Source: Chitinophagaceae bacterium
GTDB taxonomy: Bacteria; Bacteroidota; Bacteroidia; Chitinophagales; Chitinophagaceae
Assembly (NCBI GenBank): GCA_023957155.1
Contig: JAMLHK010000015.1
Coordinates: 25,634-89,633 of the forward strand
DNA length: 64,000 nt
Direction: 5' to 3'
Position 1 is the stretch's first letter. Every line of letters begins with the position of its first letter. Under the pieces are notes generated by a model, which saw only the letters and a program-made list of their open reading frames with translations, did not search any database and was not told where the DNA came from. The position numbers were made by a program, and so were the translations under genes. Positions 24,638 to 34,270 of the stretch are shown one piece after another.

Positions 24638-27600
24638 TTGAAAAAAGGAATACTGAATATTATTTTAATCTTATTACTTATTCAGGCTGTGAAAGCACAA
24701 ACCCCGGTGGCTGATTTTAGCGGGTCCGTATTGGCAGGCTGTGCACCACTTCGTGTTAATTTTAAGGACCTGTCTACGGGTGATCCCAAGTACTGGGATT
24801 GGGAATTTACCGATAGTGGCGGTTTTGGCCAGTTATCCAACCTGCAGAATCCCGGTATTACGTTCAATCAGCCCGGTACTTACACCGTAACGCTCGTTGT
24901 ACGCAATCAGAATGGTGTTAATGCCGTTACCAAAACAGGTTATATCACCGTGTATCCTTCGCCAACCGTTTCTCTTTCCGCTGATATTACCACGGCTTGT
25001 TTACCGGCATCTATTCAGTTTACGGGTACGGCATCCACCACGGTGGGAACGATCAATGAATGGTCCTGGGATTTTGGTGACGGGGCAACATCTAACCAGC
25101 AGAATCCACAACATACTTATACGGAAACGGGGTATTATAATGTGGCGCTCACTGCAACCAGCAGCAATGGCTGTAGCCGCCGGGTAAGCCGGGGAAGATA
25201 CATCCGGATGGTATCGGGTATCGTGGCTGACTTTGTAAATACATCGCCTGCCGAGTGCAGACCTCCTTTTGGTATTGCTTTTACCAATGAGTCAAGTGGG
25301 CCGGGACAACTTACTTATACATGGGATTTTGGGAACGGCGCTACGTCAGGTTCTGATAACCCGGTAGTTAACTTCGCTGCGGATGGTGATTATACGGTTC
25401 AGTTGATCGCTCAAAGTATTTATGGCTGTAAGGATACGGTTAAAAAAACGGTTACGGTTACCACCTATGCAGCAGACTTTAACAGCCCCGACAGCAGTTG
25501 TTTGGTTGAACCTGTCAATTTCCAGAATATTTCTGTTCCCGGTGCAGGGTCTTTGTTATGGGACTTTGGCGATGGTACACAATCGTCAGAGACTAACCCG
25601 GTAAAGACCTATGCGGCAGCCGGCACCTATACTGTAAATTTGATCAGCAACTACGCGCACTGTAGCGATACGGTAAGCAAACCCATCAAGATCACTCCCA
25701 AAGCGCCGGTAGATTTTACGGCAACGAATAACCTGGGTTGCGGTACCCCGCTTGAAGTACATTTTCAGAACAATACCCCCGGTGCGGTAAGCTGGCTGTG
25801 GGATTTTGGTGATGGAACAACATCCGACCAACAAAATCCTGTACATACGTATACTGCTGTCGCATCGTATGATGTGAAGCTTACCGTAGCCACTGCCAAC
25901 GGCTGCGGTAATACTGTTACCAAGCCCCGCTTTGTACGGGTGATTCCTACTACCGTAAAGATCATTACCGATATAGATGGAGGTTGTGTAAATGCCGTTA
26001 CGGTTCACCCTGCAACGGAGATCCGTACGGTGGATGCTATCGCTTCCTACCTGTGGGATTTTGGCGATGGAAGCACATCTCCTTTGGAAAATCCGACACA
26101 TACCTATACTACTACCGGCGTATTCCCGATGAAGGTTACCGTTACCACGGCCGATGGCTGTACGGTTACGGCTACCCATACAGTGAGGGTGGGCACACCT
26201 CCTTCGGGTGCGGATTTTACTTTTGATAATACAGGCAACTGCGTATCAGATAGTGTAAGATTTTATGGAACTGCAAATGGGGCTAATGAATGGTTATGGG
26301 ATTTTGGTGACGGAGAATCTTCCATAGAGCAGAATCCCGTTCATTTGTACCGGGATACGGGGATGGTTACAGTAAGATTAACGCCAATTCATAACGGCTG
26401 CCCCGGCCCCGCAGTAACCAAAACGAATTTGTTTCATAAAGACGCACCGGTAGCTAACTTTGGCTTTGATGTTGACTGTTCCAACCCGCTGCGGGTGAAA
26501 TTCACCGACAGCTCTATCGTAGAGCCCGTTTTAGGTAATATTTCCTATGCCTGGGATTTTGGAGATGGGCAGACGTCCTCCGATCAAAATCCCCCCGAGC
26601 ATACTTTCACGTCTTCCGGGCAATATAATGTACAGCTTACGGTTACCAACGGCTCCTGTACAGCGGTATATATACGCCGGGTAGACCTTTTTTCCGTTAA
26701 TGCCGACTTTACGTTGCCGTCTGGCGCTTTATGCAGAAACACGCAGATGATGTTCAACCCGGTGGAAGATACATCAAGGATCGCGTCCTATTCCTGGGTG
26801 GTTGACGGCGTGGCAGTCGGCGATCTGCCCTCTTTTGATACGGTTTTCCGGTCGGCCGGCGACAGGGTACTGGAATTAACGGTAATGGATAAAAACGGGT
26901 GTTCGGCAACGGAAACTAAAACGCTGCAGGTGAAAGGTGCTATCGCACAATTTACTTCATCGGCTGCTGCAACCTGCGGATCTGATGCAGTGAGTTTTAC
27001 CGATGCATCTACTTCTACTTCATCCATTGCCGGGTGGTTGTGGGATTTTGGAGATAATGTAACACAAACATTTTCAGCACCGCCGTTTGCACACCAGTAT
27101 GCCGATACCGGAACCTACCGGGTAAAGCTTACCGTAAAAGATATGGATGGTTGCATAGATACATTTTCTCTTGCTGACCCCATAAAAGTATCTGCTCCAA
27201 AAGCTCTTTTTGGTACTGCCCAAACCTTGTTCTGCCCGGGTGCATCACTGGCATTTACAGATTCTTCCCGTGGTGTAGGGCTTACGTATGTATGGGATTT
27301 TGGTGACGGAAAAACGTCAACAGCACAAAACCCGTCTACGGTGTATGATGCCGGAAGGTATACGGTAAAATTAGTGGTAACCGACAGCGAGGGTTGTAAG
27401 GATTCACTAATAAAAACAGACTATATAGATGTAAGAACACCTGTACCGGCCTTTGATGCCCGGGATACCTCCTCTACCTGTCAGTTGCTGGAAGCCAAGT
27501 TCTTTAACCGGTCGCAGGATTATGAATCCTTCTACTGGGATTTTGGTGATGGTACCAATTCTACTCTTTCAGATCCTAAACATTTTTATGATGTATATGG

Positions 27601-28963
27601 AAACTATACGGTGAAGCTTTTTGTAAAGGGATATGGAGGCTGTGTGGATTCGGCTGTGGGGCAGGTGAATGTGTATGATCCTACAGCCTTTACCAGGATT
27701 GATTATACCGTACCCTCTTCGGTTTGTAATGAAATAGCCGTGGAGTTTAATATAGCAACGCCACCCGGCACCCGGTTCCAGTTTGCTTTTGGAGACGGGA
27801 AGATTGATTCTTCAGGACAAACGGTATTACATCATGTGTATGATTATCCAAACACCTATCGGCCTTCTGTGGCGCTTGTTGATTCGCAGGATTGCCGCGT
27901 AAGTGTTCCCGGTTTGGTAGCGATTAATGTAAGGGGTGCTGTACCTGCATTTAATATAGACAAGAAGCAGTTTTGTGATTCCGGTACCATATTCGTTACG
28001 AATTATACCATTAGTAACGAACCGGTTGATTCCTATGTCTGGGACTTTGGCGATGCACAAACTTCGCCGGACAGGAATCCTCCTGCTCATGTTTTTTCGC
28101 AGCCGGGCTTATACCCTGTTTCGCTTACTGCCACCACACAAAGTGGCTGTCAAAGAACATTTACCGACACGGTAAGGGTATATCGCACACCCGCCCCGGT
28201 GATTGCATTAGATGATATTACCTGTATCAACCGGTCCCTCGCTTTTAACGGTCTGCTTGCCCAGCCCGATACCGGCATATCGTGGAACTGGAATTTTGGG
28301 GATGGAAGAACATCTGTCGAAAGAAACAATATCATTACTTATGCCAATCCCGGTAATTATCAGGTAACCCTTACTGCTGCCAATCGCTTTGGTTGCAGGG
28401 ATATAGCAACACATGCTTTAACGGTAGCGCCTTTGCCCGTAATTTCGGTACAAAATGTAGTCATCCCGGTTGGGAGCTCAATTGTGATGCCGGTAAGCTA
28501 TAGTAATGGAGTTAGTAGTTATATCTGGACTCCCCCCGATGGATTGAACTGTACTGATTGCCCAACGCCGCTGGCTAAGCCGAAGATTACTACTACCTAT
28601 CATGTACAGGTAACCGATGACAATACCTGTTCAAACGCTGCCGATATTACAGTAGAAGTGGTGTGCCGGGAGGAAAATTATTTTGTGCCCAACACTTTTT
28701 CACCCAACGGCGATGGGATGAATGATGTGTTTTATCCCCGGGGCAGGGGACTCGCAAGAGTACAGGCTATGAAAATATACAACCGCTGGGGGCAATTGGT
28801 TTTTGAGAAACGGGATTTTTCGGCAAATGATCCGGCAAACGGCTGGAATGGAAAATTGGGAGGGCAGCATTTACCGCCGGACGTATATGTATATATGATA
28901 GAATTTGTTTGTGAAAATGCACAGATCGTACCAATGACGGGGAACGTAACTTTAATACGATAA
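24638..28963 (+). CDS. Giant PKD-repeat surface protein with T9SS type B (gliding motility) C-terminal domain
   Basis: 1441 residues, starting at a TTG that directly precedes a good signal peptide (KKGILNIILILLLIQAVKAQ). The body is about 15 PKD-type beta-sandwich repeats of roughly 85 residues, marked by WDFGDG and variants (WDFGNG, WNFGDG, FAFGDG, WDFGDA) with a following ...NPxHxY and a TYxVxLxV strand; one repeat near residue 710 has lost the motif. Paired cysteines begin most repeats. The last 90 residues (VPNTFSPNGDGMNDVF, IYNRWGQLVFEK, LPPDVYVYMIEF) form a type B sorting domain as in the SprB adhesin. It is likely carried to the cell surface by T9SS to bind matrix or sugars. The porP gene follows by 3 bp, the usual partner. 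Confidence 0.93.
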   Translation: MKKGILNIILILLLIQAVKAQTPVADFSGSVLAGCAPLRVNFKDLSTGDPKYWDWEFTDSGGFGQLSNLQNPGITFNQPGTYTVTLVVRNQNGVNAVTKTGYITVYPSPTVSLSADITTACLPASIQFTGTASTTVGTINEWSWDFGDGATSNQQNPQHTYTETGYYNVALTATSSNGCSRRVSRGRYIRMVSGIVADFVNTSPAECRPPFGIAFTNESSGPGQLTYTWDFGNGATSGSDNPVVNFAADGDYTVQLIAQSIYGCKDTVKKTVTVTTYAADFNSPDSSCLVEPVNFQNISVPGAGSLLWDFGDGTQSSETNPVKTYAAAGTYTVNLISNYAHCSDTVSKPIKITPKAPVDFTATNNLGCGTPLEVHFQNNTPGAVSWLWDFGDGTTSDQQNPVHTYTAVASYDVKLTVATANGCGNTVTKPRFVRVIPTTVKIITDIDGGCVNAVTVHPATEIRTVDAIASYLWDFGDGSTSPLENPTHTYTTTGVFPMKVTVTTADGCTVTATHTVRVGTPPSGADFTFDNTGNCVSDSVRFYGTANGANEWLWDFGDGESSIEQNPVHLYRDTGMVTVRLTPIHNGCPGPAVTKTNLFHKDAPVANFGFDVDCSNPLRVKFTDSSIVEPVLGNISYAWDFGDGQTSSDQNPPEHTFTSSGQYNVQLTVTNGSCTAVYIRRVDLFSVNADFTLPSGALCRNTQMMFNPVEDTSRIASYSWVVDGVAVGDLPSFDTVFRSAGDRVLELTVMDKNGCSATETKTLQVKGAIAQFTSSAAATCGSDAVSFTDASTSTSSIAGWLWDFGDNVTQTFSAPPFAHQYADTGTYRVKLTVKDMDGCIDTFSLADPIKVSAPKALFGTAQTLFCPGASLAFTDSSRGVGLTYVWDFGDGKTSTAQNPSTVYDAGRYTVKLVVTDSEGCKDSLIKTDYIDVRTPVPAFDARDTSSTCQLLEAKFFNRSQDYESFYWDFGDGTNSTLSDPKHFYDVYGNYTVKLFVKGYGGCVDSAVGQVNVYDPTAFTRIDYTVPSSVCNEIAVEFNIATPPGTRFQFAFGDGKIDSSGQTVLHHVYDYPNTYRPSVALVDSQDCRVSVPGLVAINVRGAVPAFNIDKKQFCDSGTIFVTNYTISNEPVDSYVWDFGDAQTSPDRNPPAHVFSQPGLYPVSLTATTQSGCQRTFTDTVRVYRTPAPVIALDDITCINRSLAFNGLLAQPDTGISWNWNFGDGRTSVERNNIITYANPGNYQVTLTAANRFGCRDIATHALTVAPLPVISVQNVVIPVGSSIVMPVSYSNGVSSYIWTPPDGLNCTDCPTPLAKPKITTTYHVQVTDDNTCSNAADITVEVVCREENYFVPNTFSPNGDGMNDVFYPRGRGLARVQAMKIYNRWGQLVFEKRDFSANDPANGWNGKLGGQHLPPDVYVYMIEFVCENAQIVPMTGNVTLIR

Positions 28964-28966
28964 TGG

Positions 28967-30022
28967 ATGCTCATAAAAAACAGCACATATTACACATTGC
29001 CGTGCATACCCGTAAGGAGGCTCCTGCAGCTGACCTTATTATTAATTTTTTCTGTTGTAACGAAAGCGCAGGATCTGCACTTCTCGCAATTTTATGAAGC
29101 GCCCCTCGCACGTAATCCGGCATTGGCAGGTTTGTTTGAAGGGGATGTCAGGGCTCAATTGGTATATCGCAACCAGTGGGGAAGCGTCACCACTCCTTAT
29201 CAGACAGGTTCGCTTAATAGTGAGTATAAGTTTGCTATAGGCCGCGGAGATGATTTTATGACAGCAGGAGTGCAGGTGTTATGGGATAAGGCCGGAACGG
29301 TGGCGCTTAATACAACCCACCTGATGCCTGTAGTAAATTACCACAAATCCATGAATGCCGATAAAAACAGGTATGTTTCGGTTGGCTTTATCGGCGGATT
29401 AGTTTCACGGAGCTTAGACCGGTCGAAAGTAACTACCAATAACCAGTATGACGGGTTTGGTTATAACGGCTCATTACCCGATGGGGAACGCTTCGCTTCT
29501 AACTATTCCTATTTTGATGCGGGGGTAGGAGTGAGCTACAATTCATCAATAGGTGAGATAAAAGAAAATAATTTTTTTGTAGGACTGGCATATCATCATT
29601 TTAACCGGCCGGTCAATTCTTTCTACCAAAAGCTTCAGCATCTGCCGAAGTGGGTTGCTTCAGGCGGGCTGAGAACAACGATGGGTGATTTTTCATATAT
29701 TACCATCAGTGCAGATGTGAGTGTACAGGGTCCTTATAAAGAGCTGATCGGAGGAGCCATGTATTCGCGGAAAATTGACGATATTGAAAATCCGGCCTAT
29801 ATCGTACACATGGGGGCATACCTGAGATGGGAAGATGCGATTATTCCTGTGGTGAAGCTCGATTATCAACCCTTTTCTATAGCATTTAGTTATGATATGA
29901 ATATATCACAACTGCGTACCTCAAGCCAGGGAAGAGGTGGTTTTGAAATTTCGTTCGGTTATACCGGGTTTCTTAATACCGGCGGCAGCACCAAAGATGT
30001 AATTCGTTGTCCGCGGTTCTGA
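28967..30022 (+). CDS. PorP/SprF family T9SS outer-membrane protein
   Basis: A 351-residue beta-barrel protein after a signal peptide (ending TKAQ). The family hallmark DLHFSQFYEAPLARNPALAGLFEGDVRAQLVYRNQW is complete. The remainder alternates short strands with loops (YVSVGFIGGLVSR, NNFFVGLAYHHFN, SFAIAFSYDMNIS-like ends) and finishes with a strand (GFEISFGYTGF), as in outer-membrane barrels. SprF-type members secrete and attach one linked adhesin with a type B domain, which here is the PKD protein located 3 bp upstream. The small type A tail protein at 30229 is the next gene in the same direction. Confidence 0.93.
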   Translation: MLIKNSTYYTLPCIPVRRLLQLTLLLIFSVVTKAQDLHFSQFYEAPLARNPALAGLFEGDVRAQLVYRNQWGSVTTPYQTGSLNSEYKFAIGRGDDFMTAGVQVLWDKAGTVALNTTHLMPVVNYHKSMNADKNRYVSVGFIGGLVSRSLDRSKVTTNNQYDGFGYNGSLPDGERFASNYSYFDAGVGVSYNSSIGEIKENNFFVGLAYHHFNRPVNSFYQKLQHLPKWVASGGLRTTMGDFSYITISADVSVQGPYKELIGGAMYSRKIDDIENPAYIVHMGAYLRWEDAIIPVVKLDYQPFSIAFSYDMNISQLRTSSQGRGGFEISFGYTGFLNTGGSTKDVIRCPRF

Positions 30023-30106
30023 TCATCCTGCAGGATTGGCATAAGCCGTACTGTTTCAGCGACTTGCTAAATTTCATTCCCATATTCGACCTTTCCTTAT
30101 CAGTCC

Positions 30107-30141
30107 GCGGTCTGACGCTCCTTTTGTCACATGCCGACCGC
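30107..30141. repeat. Dyad repeat, GGTCGGTACGC family, copy 3 (inverted orientation)
   Basis: GCGGTC and GACCGC bound the copy, and the reverse strand reads GCGGTCGGCATG...GAGCGTCAGACCGC. As in copy 5, the reverse strand is preceded by TTGAAAAATGTGAAAATAAAA, so that low-complexity leader may be part of the repeat. Confidence 0.65.
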
Positions 30142-30228
30142 TTTTATTTTCACATTTTTCAATTTTTTCCTATACTTTAAAAGACAACTTTCACGTTATG
30201 TTTTACATATAAATCCTACTTTTATAGT

Positions 30229-30573
30229 GTGAAGACCTTTACGTTGATATTTTTTATGGGAGTAATGTTGCATTTTTCCGGTTTCGGCCAGGAAGATTAT
30301 CGCTATGCAGCAAAAGAACCTGCCGTAAAGATCCTTAAGTTTTATCCCAACCCGGCTACCACTTTTATCAATTTTGACTTTCAGAAAAATTACGACAGAT
30401 CATACAGCTTAGTGATATATAATTTTTTGGGAAAAAAGACACTTGAGATAAGTAGTGTAAGTCTCACTAATCACGTAATACTTTCCGACTTTACCCGGGG
30501 AGTGTATATTTTTCAGCTTCGTGATAAGACCGGGAAGGTCATAGAATCGGGTAAGTTCCAGGTATCGAAATAA
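30229..30573 (+). CDS. Small secreted protein consisting almost only of a T9SS type A sorting domain
   Basis: 114 residues: a signal peptide (GTG start, cleavage near GFGQ), about 15 linker residues, then a complete type A C-terminal domain of about 80 residues (LKFYPNPATTFINFDF, LVIYNFLGKKTLEIS, LSDFTRGVYIFQLRD, GKFQVSK). No cargo domain exists between signal and sorting domain. It may be an orphan tail left by deletion of a cargo gene, or a genuine mini-substrate. The copy 3 dyad repeat lies just upstream. It converges on the secreted hydrolase gene. Confidence 0.8.
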   Translation: MKTFTLIFFMGVMLHFSGFGQEDYRYAAKEPAVKILKFYPNPATTFINFDFQKNYDRSYSLVIYNFLGKKTLEISSVSLTNHVILSDFTRGVYIFQLRDKTGKVIESGKFQVSK

Positions 30574-30579
30574 TGCGTT

Positions 30580-31518
30580 TCATTCTTCCCTTTGCAATGT
30601 TGTACCGGTATTTGTAGGAATGGAGGTATGGTGTTTTAAATCAGCTCTATTCTTAACTATCTGATGCAGCCAGGATCGTGCAGCCCTTCTTACCGGAATA
30701 TCTCTTAATATCCAGCGATCGGAATGATTACGGAAAGGGATGGACTGAAAAGTAAGGTTACTTTTAACTTCAGTTCCCAACAGATAGTTTTGGATGTCTT
30801 TGATACCCCCTTCATGGGATATCCACTGTGGTCTTTTGTTCAAACGCTTCAATCGTTGAAGAGCAGAAACTCGGTCAGCATCCGGATACGGCCAGTCTTC
30901 ATAAACGCCATCATAATGTGAATGACAAAAAAAGGCTGTCCATATTGCAGCGATCTTGTCATCGTTTAATCCGATATAATTACAGGCAATTGCACCACGA
31001 GAAAAACCCGAAAGGATAATACAGCCGGTATCTGCGCCAAAAGCCTTAGCGAGATAATCAAGTGTGGCTACTACATATCGTTTAGTTTCAGCTACATCTC
31101 CCCACCATTTGATAGCATTGGATTTTGCCCCGTCATTAACATTTATAAAGGGCAAGCAAACCCATATAAAATCTAATCCTCCACTCAGTCCATAGCCAAG
31201 AGAGCACTCCTCCACTGTGCCGTTACAAACATCACCATACCTGTTTCTAAACAAACCATTTCCGGGATATTCTACTATAACAGGAAATTTATATCCTGGC
31301 TTCCAATTTTCAGGTAAATAAAGTGCATGATAAACGTCTGTATTTTCCCATCCCGGGGTAGTTTGTTTTACACGCCGACCGGCGATGGGGTAATTGAAAG
31401 ACATAGCAGGCACAACAATATCCATAGGGATAGACGACAGGTCAGGAAGTTCCTGGGCGTTTACCCTCTCAAAAGCGATAACAATGAATAAGGCTACAAA
31501 TGTGCAATATGCTTTCAT
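30580..31518 (-). CDS. Secreted alpha/beta-hydrolase-like protein
   Basis: 312 residues with a signal peptide ending VNAQ. The nucleophile elbow GFSRGA sits after the strand GCIILS, as in serine alpha/beta hydrolases; a late His candidate is in FRNHSDRW. The N-terminal part (YHALYLPENWKPGYKFPVIVEYPGNG) is the first core strand region and usual oxyanion area. The sequence SHYDGVYEDWPYPDAD is a probable lid or acid-loop segment. Several cysteines may form disulfides. The best guess is an esterase or glycan-ester hydrolase, but no substrate family is clear. Its start lies 7 bp past the tRNA-Gln end. Confidence 0.72.
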   Translation of the reverse strand: MKAYCTFVALFIVIAFERVNAQELPDLSSIPMDIVVPAMSFNYPIAGRRVKQTTPGWENTDVYHALYLPENWKPGYKFPVIVEYPGNGLFRNRYGDVCNGTVEECSLGYGLSGGLDFIWVCLPFINVNDGAKSNAIKWWGDVAETKRYVVATLDYLAKAFGADTGCIILSGFSRGAIACNYIGLNDDKIAAIWTAFFCHSHYDGVYEDWPYPDADRVSALQRLKRLNKRPQWISHEGGIKDIQNYLLGTEVKSNLTFQSIPFRNHSDRWILRDIPVRRAARSWLHQIVKNRADLKHHTSIPTNTGTTLQREE

Positions 31519-31524
31519 TTAGAG

Positions 31525-31595
31525 TTGGCCTACCTGGATTCGAACCAAGACAGACAGAACCAAAATCTGTTGTACTACCATTATACTATAGGCCA
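31525..31595 (-). tRNA. tRNA-Gln (anticodon UUG)
   Basis: On the minus strand a 7-bp acceptor stem TGGCCTA/TAGGCCA is followed by a D-arm (TAATGGTAGTA), an anticodon arm ACAGA-TTTTGGT-TCTGT with loop anticodon TTG, and a T-arm with TTCGAATC. Discriminator base is A and no CCA is encoded. Length 71 nt including the discriminator. Confidence 0.95.
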
Positions 31596-31666
31596 ATCTT
31601 TATAAGAACTTGAGGGCTGCAAAGGTAAATTTCCCCTGCATGTAAACCAAATTTCATTAGGGATAA

Positions 31667-32944
31667 TTAATGGGTCCTGACGAGGTAGTAATTTTTTCTG
31701 CCTTTTTGAATTAATATATATTGATCATGTAAAAGGTCGTCCGTATTCATTTTTTTTGCAATGCTATCTATTTTACTACGGTTTATGCTGACTCCTCCGT
31801 TCTGAATCATTTTCCGGGCCTCTCCTTTACTTGGAAAAGTGCCAGTTTCTGCTAAGAAGGACACGATGTCAATACCTTCCTGTATCTTTTGTATGGGATA
31901 TTCAAATTTTATAACGCCTTCCATGTTTTCCAGGTCTTCGGCGCTTAGTGTTTCAACAGGTGCGTTTTGTCCTGCAAATAATTTTTCTGTTGTTTCTACA
32001 GCCTTTTGGTACTGCTCCTCTCCATGAATAAAAAGGGTTACTTCTTTTGCTAAGCTTTTTTGTAACAGGCGGCCAGCCGGGTTTTTGTGGTGTTGCTCAA
32101 GCAGCATAGCTATTTCCTCCGGGGATAAAAAGGTGAAAATTTTTATCCACTTTCCGGCATCTTCATCTGATGCATTGAGCCAGAACTGGTAGAACTGGTA
32201 AGGAGATGTTTTTTCTTCATCCAACCAGATATTCCCCTTTTCTGTTTTACCGAATTTGCCCCCGTCTGCTTTTGTAATAAGCGGGCAGGTAAAGGCAAAA
32301 GCTTCTCCGCCTGCCTTACGCCGTATAAATTCCGTTCCGGTAGTAATATTTCCCCACTGGTCGCTTCCGCCCATCTGGAGCTTACAGCCCTTATTTTTGT
32401 AAAGCCAGTAGAAATCATAGCCCTGCATCAACTGGTAGGCAAATTCTGTATAGCTGATGCCGGTGTCACCTTCAATGCGTTTTTTTACACTATCCTTGGC
32501 CATCATATAGTTAACCGTAATATGTTTCCCGGCGTCTCTTAAAAATTCAATGAATCCAATTTTGCCGAACCAGTCGTAGTTGTTTACCAGTTCAGCGCTG
32601 TTTTTCAGCGCAGGATTGAAATCAAGATGCTTTTCAAGTTGTTTTCTTATACCGCCAATATTCACTTCTAATTGATCCTCGCTCAGCAGGTTCCTTTCTT
32701 CGCTTTTACCGCTCGGATCGCCGATCATACCGGTTGCACCGCCGATAAGTGCAATGGGTTTATGCCCTCTTTTTTGCAAATGAACCAATAATAATATAGG
32801 TACCAGGCTGCCGATGTGTAAACTGTCGGCAGTAGGATCAAAACCAATATAAGCCGTAGTCATTTCCTTATTTAGCTGATCTTCCGTTCCGGGTATAATA
32901 TCCTGAAGCATGCCCCGCCATTTCAATTCTTCTATGAGCGTCAT
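31667..32944 (-). CDS. tyrS: Tyrosyl-tRNA synthetase
   Basis: Class I synthetase of 425 residues that charges tRNA-Tyr. The HIGH-type motif is HIGS at residues 43-46 after [12 protein letters not shown]; the tyrosine-binding YxxxQ region reads [35 protein letters not shown] binds the substrate; the KMSKS-type loop is KFGKT. The C-terminal S4 RNA-binding domain starts near [21 protein letters not shown] use the ATG at 32944; the longer in-frame start at 32995 would add 17 unsupported residues. tRNA-Gln is encoded just downstream. Confidence 0.97.
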   Translation of the reverse strand: MTLIEELKWRGMLQDIIPGTEDQLNKEMTTAYIGFDPTADSLHIGSLVPILLLVHLQKRGHKPIALIGGATGMIGDPSGKSEERNLLSEDQLEVNIGGIRKQLEKHLDFNPALKNSAELVNNYDWFGKIGFIEFLRDAGKHITVNYMMAKDSVKKRIEGDTGISYTEFAYQLMQGYDFYWLYKNKGCKLQMGGSDQWGNITTGTEFIRRKAGGEAFAFTCPLITKADGGKFGKTEKGNIWLDEEKTSPYQFYQFWLNASDEDAGKWIKIFTFLSPEEIAMLLEQHHKNPAGRLLQKSLAKEVTLFIHGEEQYQKAVETTEKLFAGQNAPVETLSAEDLENMEGVIKFEYPIQKIQEGIDIVSFLAETGTFPSKGEARKMIQNGGVSINRSKIDSIAKKMNTDDLLHDQYILIQKGRKNYYLVRTH

Positions 32945-33139
32945 TTTTACGTCTTTTCGGGCAAAAATAGTGTTAGTTTGCGAAGTCCGTTTCAAAAAGC
33001 AATAATAGGTGGGATAAAATCGTTATAAAAGCTTGTGTTTTAATGCTTATTCCTGCAAATGTTCCTGTGTATATTTGTGTTACGGCCGGCAATATGACAA
33101 CGGTAAAATCAGTACATTATTTACGCGTAAACGATCTTA

Positions 33140-34267
33140 ATGAAAGAAACACTTCTGAGAATAATATGGGTGATGGTGTTAAGTAGTGGTATGCATGTCC
33201 ATGCTCAGTTTCGTAAATACTCGAATGAGTTCCTGAATATCGGAGCCGGGGCCCGTGGATTGGGGATGGGAGGCGCACAGATCGCATCAGTAAGGGATGG
33301 GAATGCCGGGTACTGGAATCCTGCGGGACTTGTACATATTCAGGATTATCCGGTGATCAACTTTATGCACGCGGAGTATTTTTCGGGTATCGGTAAGTAT
33401 GATTATGGTAGTATAGCCATCCCTTTACAGGATAAAAAAAGAACCATTGCATTGTCTTTACTCCGGTTTGGCGTGGACGATATTCCTAATACCCTCTATC
33501 TCGTAGAGCCGGACGGATCTATTAATTACAATAATATCCGTTCTTTTTCTTCAGCTGATTATGCTTTTCTTTTTTCTTATGCACAAAGACTGAAACAAAA
33601 GGGCAATAAGCTGTTCAGCTTTGGTGTGAATGCCAAAGTCATTCATCGTAATGTGGGTACATTCGCAAAAGCCTGGGGCTTTGGCATAGATGCCGGGCTG
33701 CAGATGCAAACCAAACAATGGAAGTTAGGACTTTCCGCCAGGGATGTTACCACTACATTTAATGCCTGGAATTTTAGCTTTGCCGAAGAGGAGAAAGAAG
33801 TACTTTATCTGACCAATAATGAAATTCCCGTTAAATCAACCGAGCTAACTGCCCCACGACTGGTATTAGGCGTAGCTTATGATTTTGCTTTAGGGAAAAA
33901 ATTCAATCTATTGGCTGAAGTTAATGCAGACCTGACATTTGACGGAAAGCGAAATGTGATCATTAGTGCTGATCCGGTAAGTATTGATCCCAGGATGGGT
34001 ATCGAGTTAGGATATAAGGAGGTGATCTTTGTGAGAAGCGGTATTTATAATTTCCAGCGGGCACTGGCGGACGGGGATGTCCTTAACCAGAAAAAAGTAT
34101 GGATTTACCAGCCGGGATTAGGAGCAGGGTTTAAGCTTAAACATGTGGCCATAGATTATGCATTTACGAATCTTGCTAACCAGTCCAGCCCATTATATAC
34201 GCATATCTTTTCCGTTAAGTTAGATTTAGTGAAGACGGAAAAGAATAAAAGCGTAAAAACAAAATAA
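33140..34267 (+). CDS. PorV2-type T9SS outer-membrane protein (PorV/PorQ family)
   Basis: 375 residues with a signal peptide (ending HAQ) and a barrel similar to PorV/PorQ: FLNIGAGARGLGMGGAQIA, NAGYWNPAGL at the start, then repeated strands (YDYGSIAIPL, FSFGVNAKVIHRN, WGFGIDAGLQM, KLGLSARDV) and a closing GLGAGFKLKHVAIDYAF. The GAGARGLGMGGA segment is a family hallmark of the N-terminal plug region. PorV shuttles type IX substrates from the pore to the attachment complex. The gene ends 3 bp before a gingipain-like C25 gene, and this pair is the layout annotated as PorV2-PorU2 in Bacteroidota. A TATATTTG at 33070-33077 is a candidate -7 element. Confidence 0.88.
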   Translation: MKETLLRIIWVMVLSSGMHVHAQFRKYSNEFLNIGAGARGLGMGGAQIASVRDGNAGYWNPAGLVHIQDYPVINFMHAEYFSGIGKYDYGSIAIPLQDKKRTIALSLLRFGVDDIPNTLYLVEPDGSINYNNIRSFSSADYAFLFSYAQRLKQKGNKLFSFGVNAKVIHRNVGTFAKAWGFGIDAGLQMQTKQWKLGLSARDVTTTFNAWNFSFAEEEKEVLYLTNNEIPVKSTELTAPRLVLGVAYDFALGKKFNLLAEVNADLTFDGKRNVIISADPVSIDPRMGIELGYKEVIFVRSGIYNFQRALADGDVLNQKKVWIYQPGLGAGFKLKHVAIDYAFTNLANQSSPLYTHIFSVKLDLVKTEKNKSVKTK

Positions 34268-34270
34268 TGT

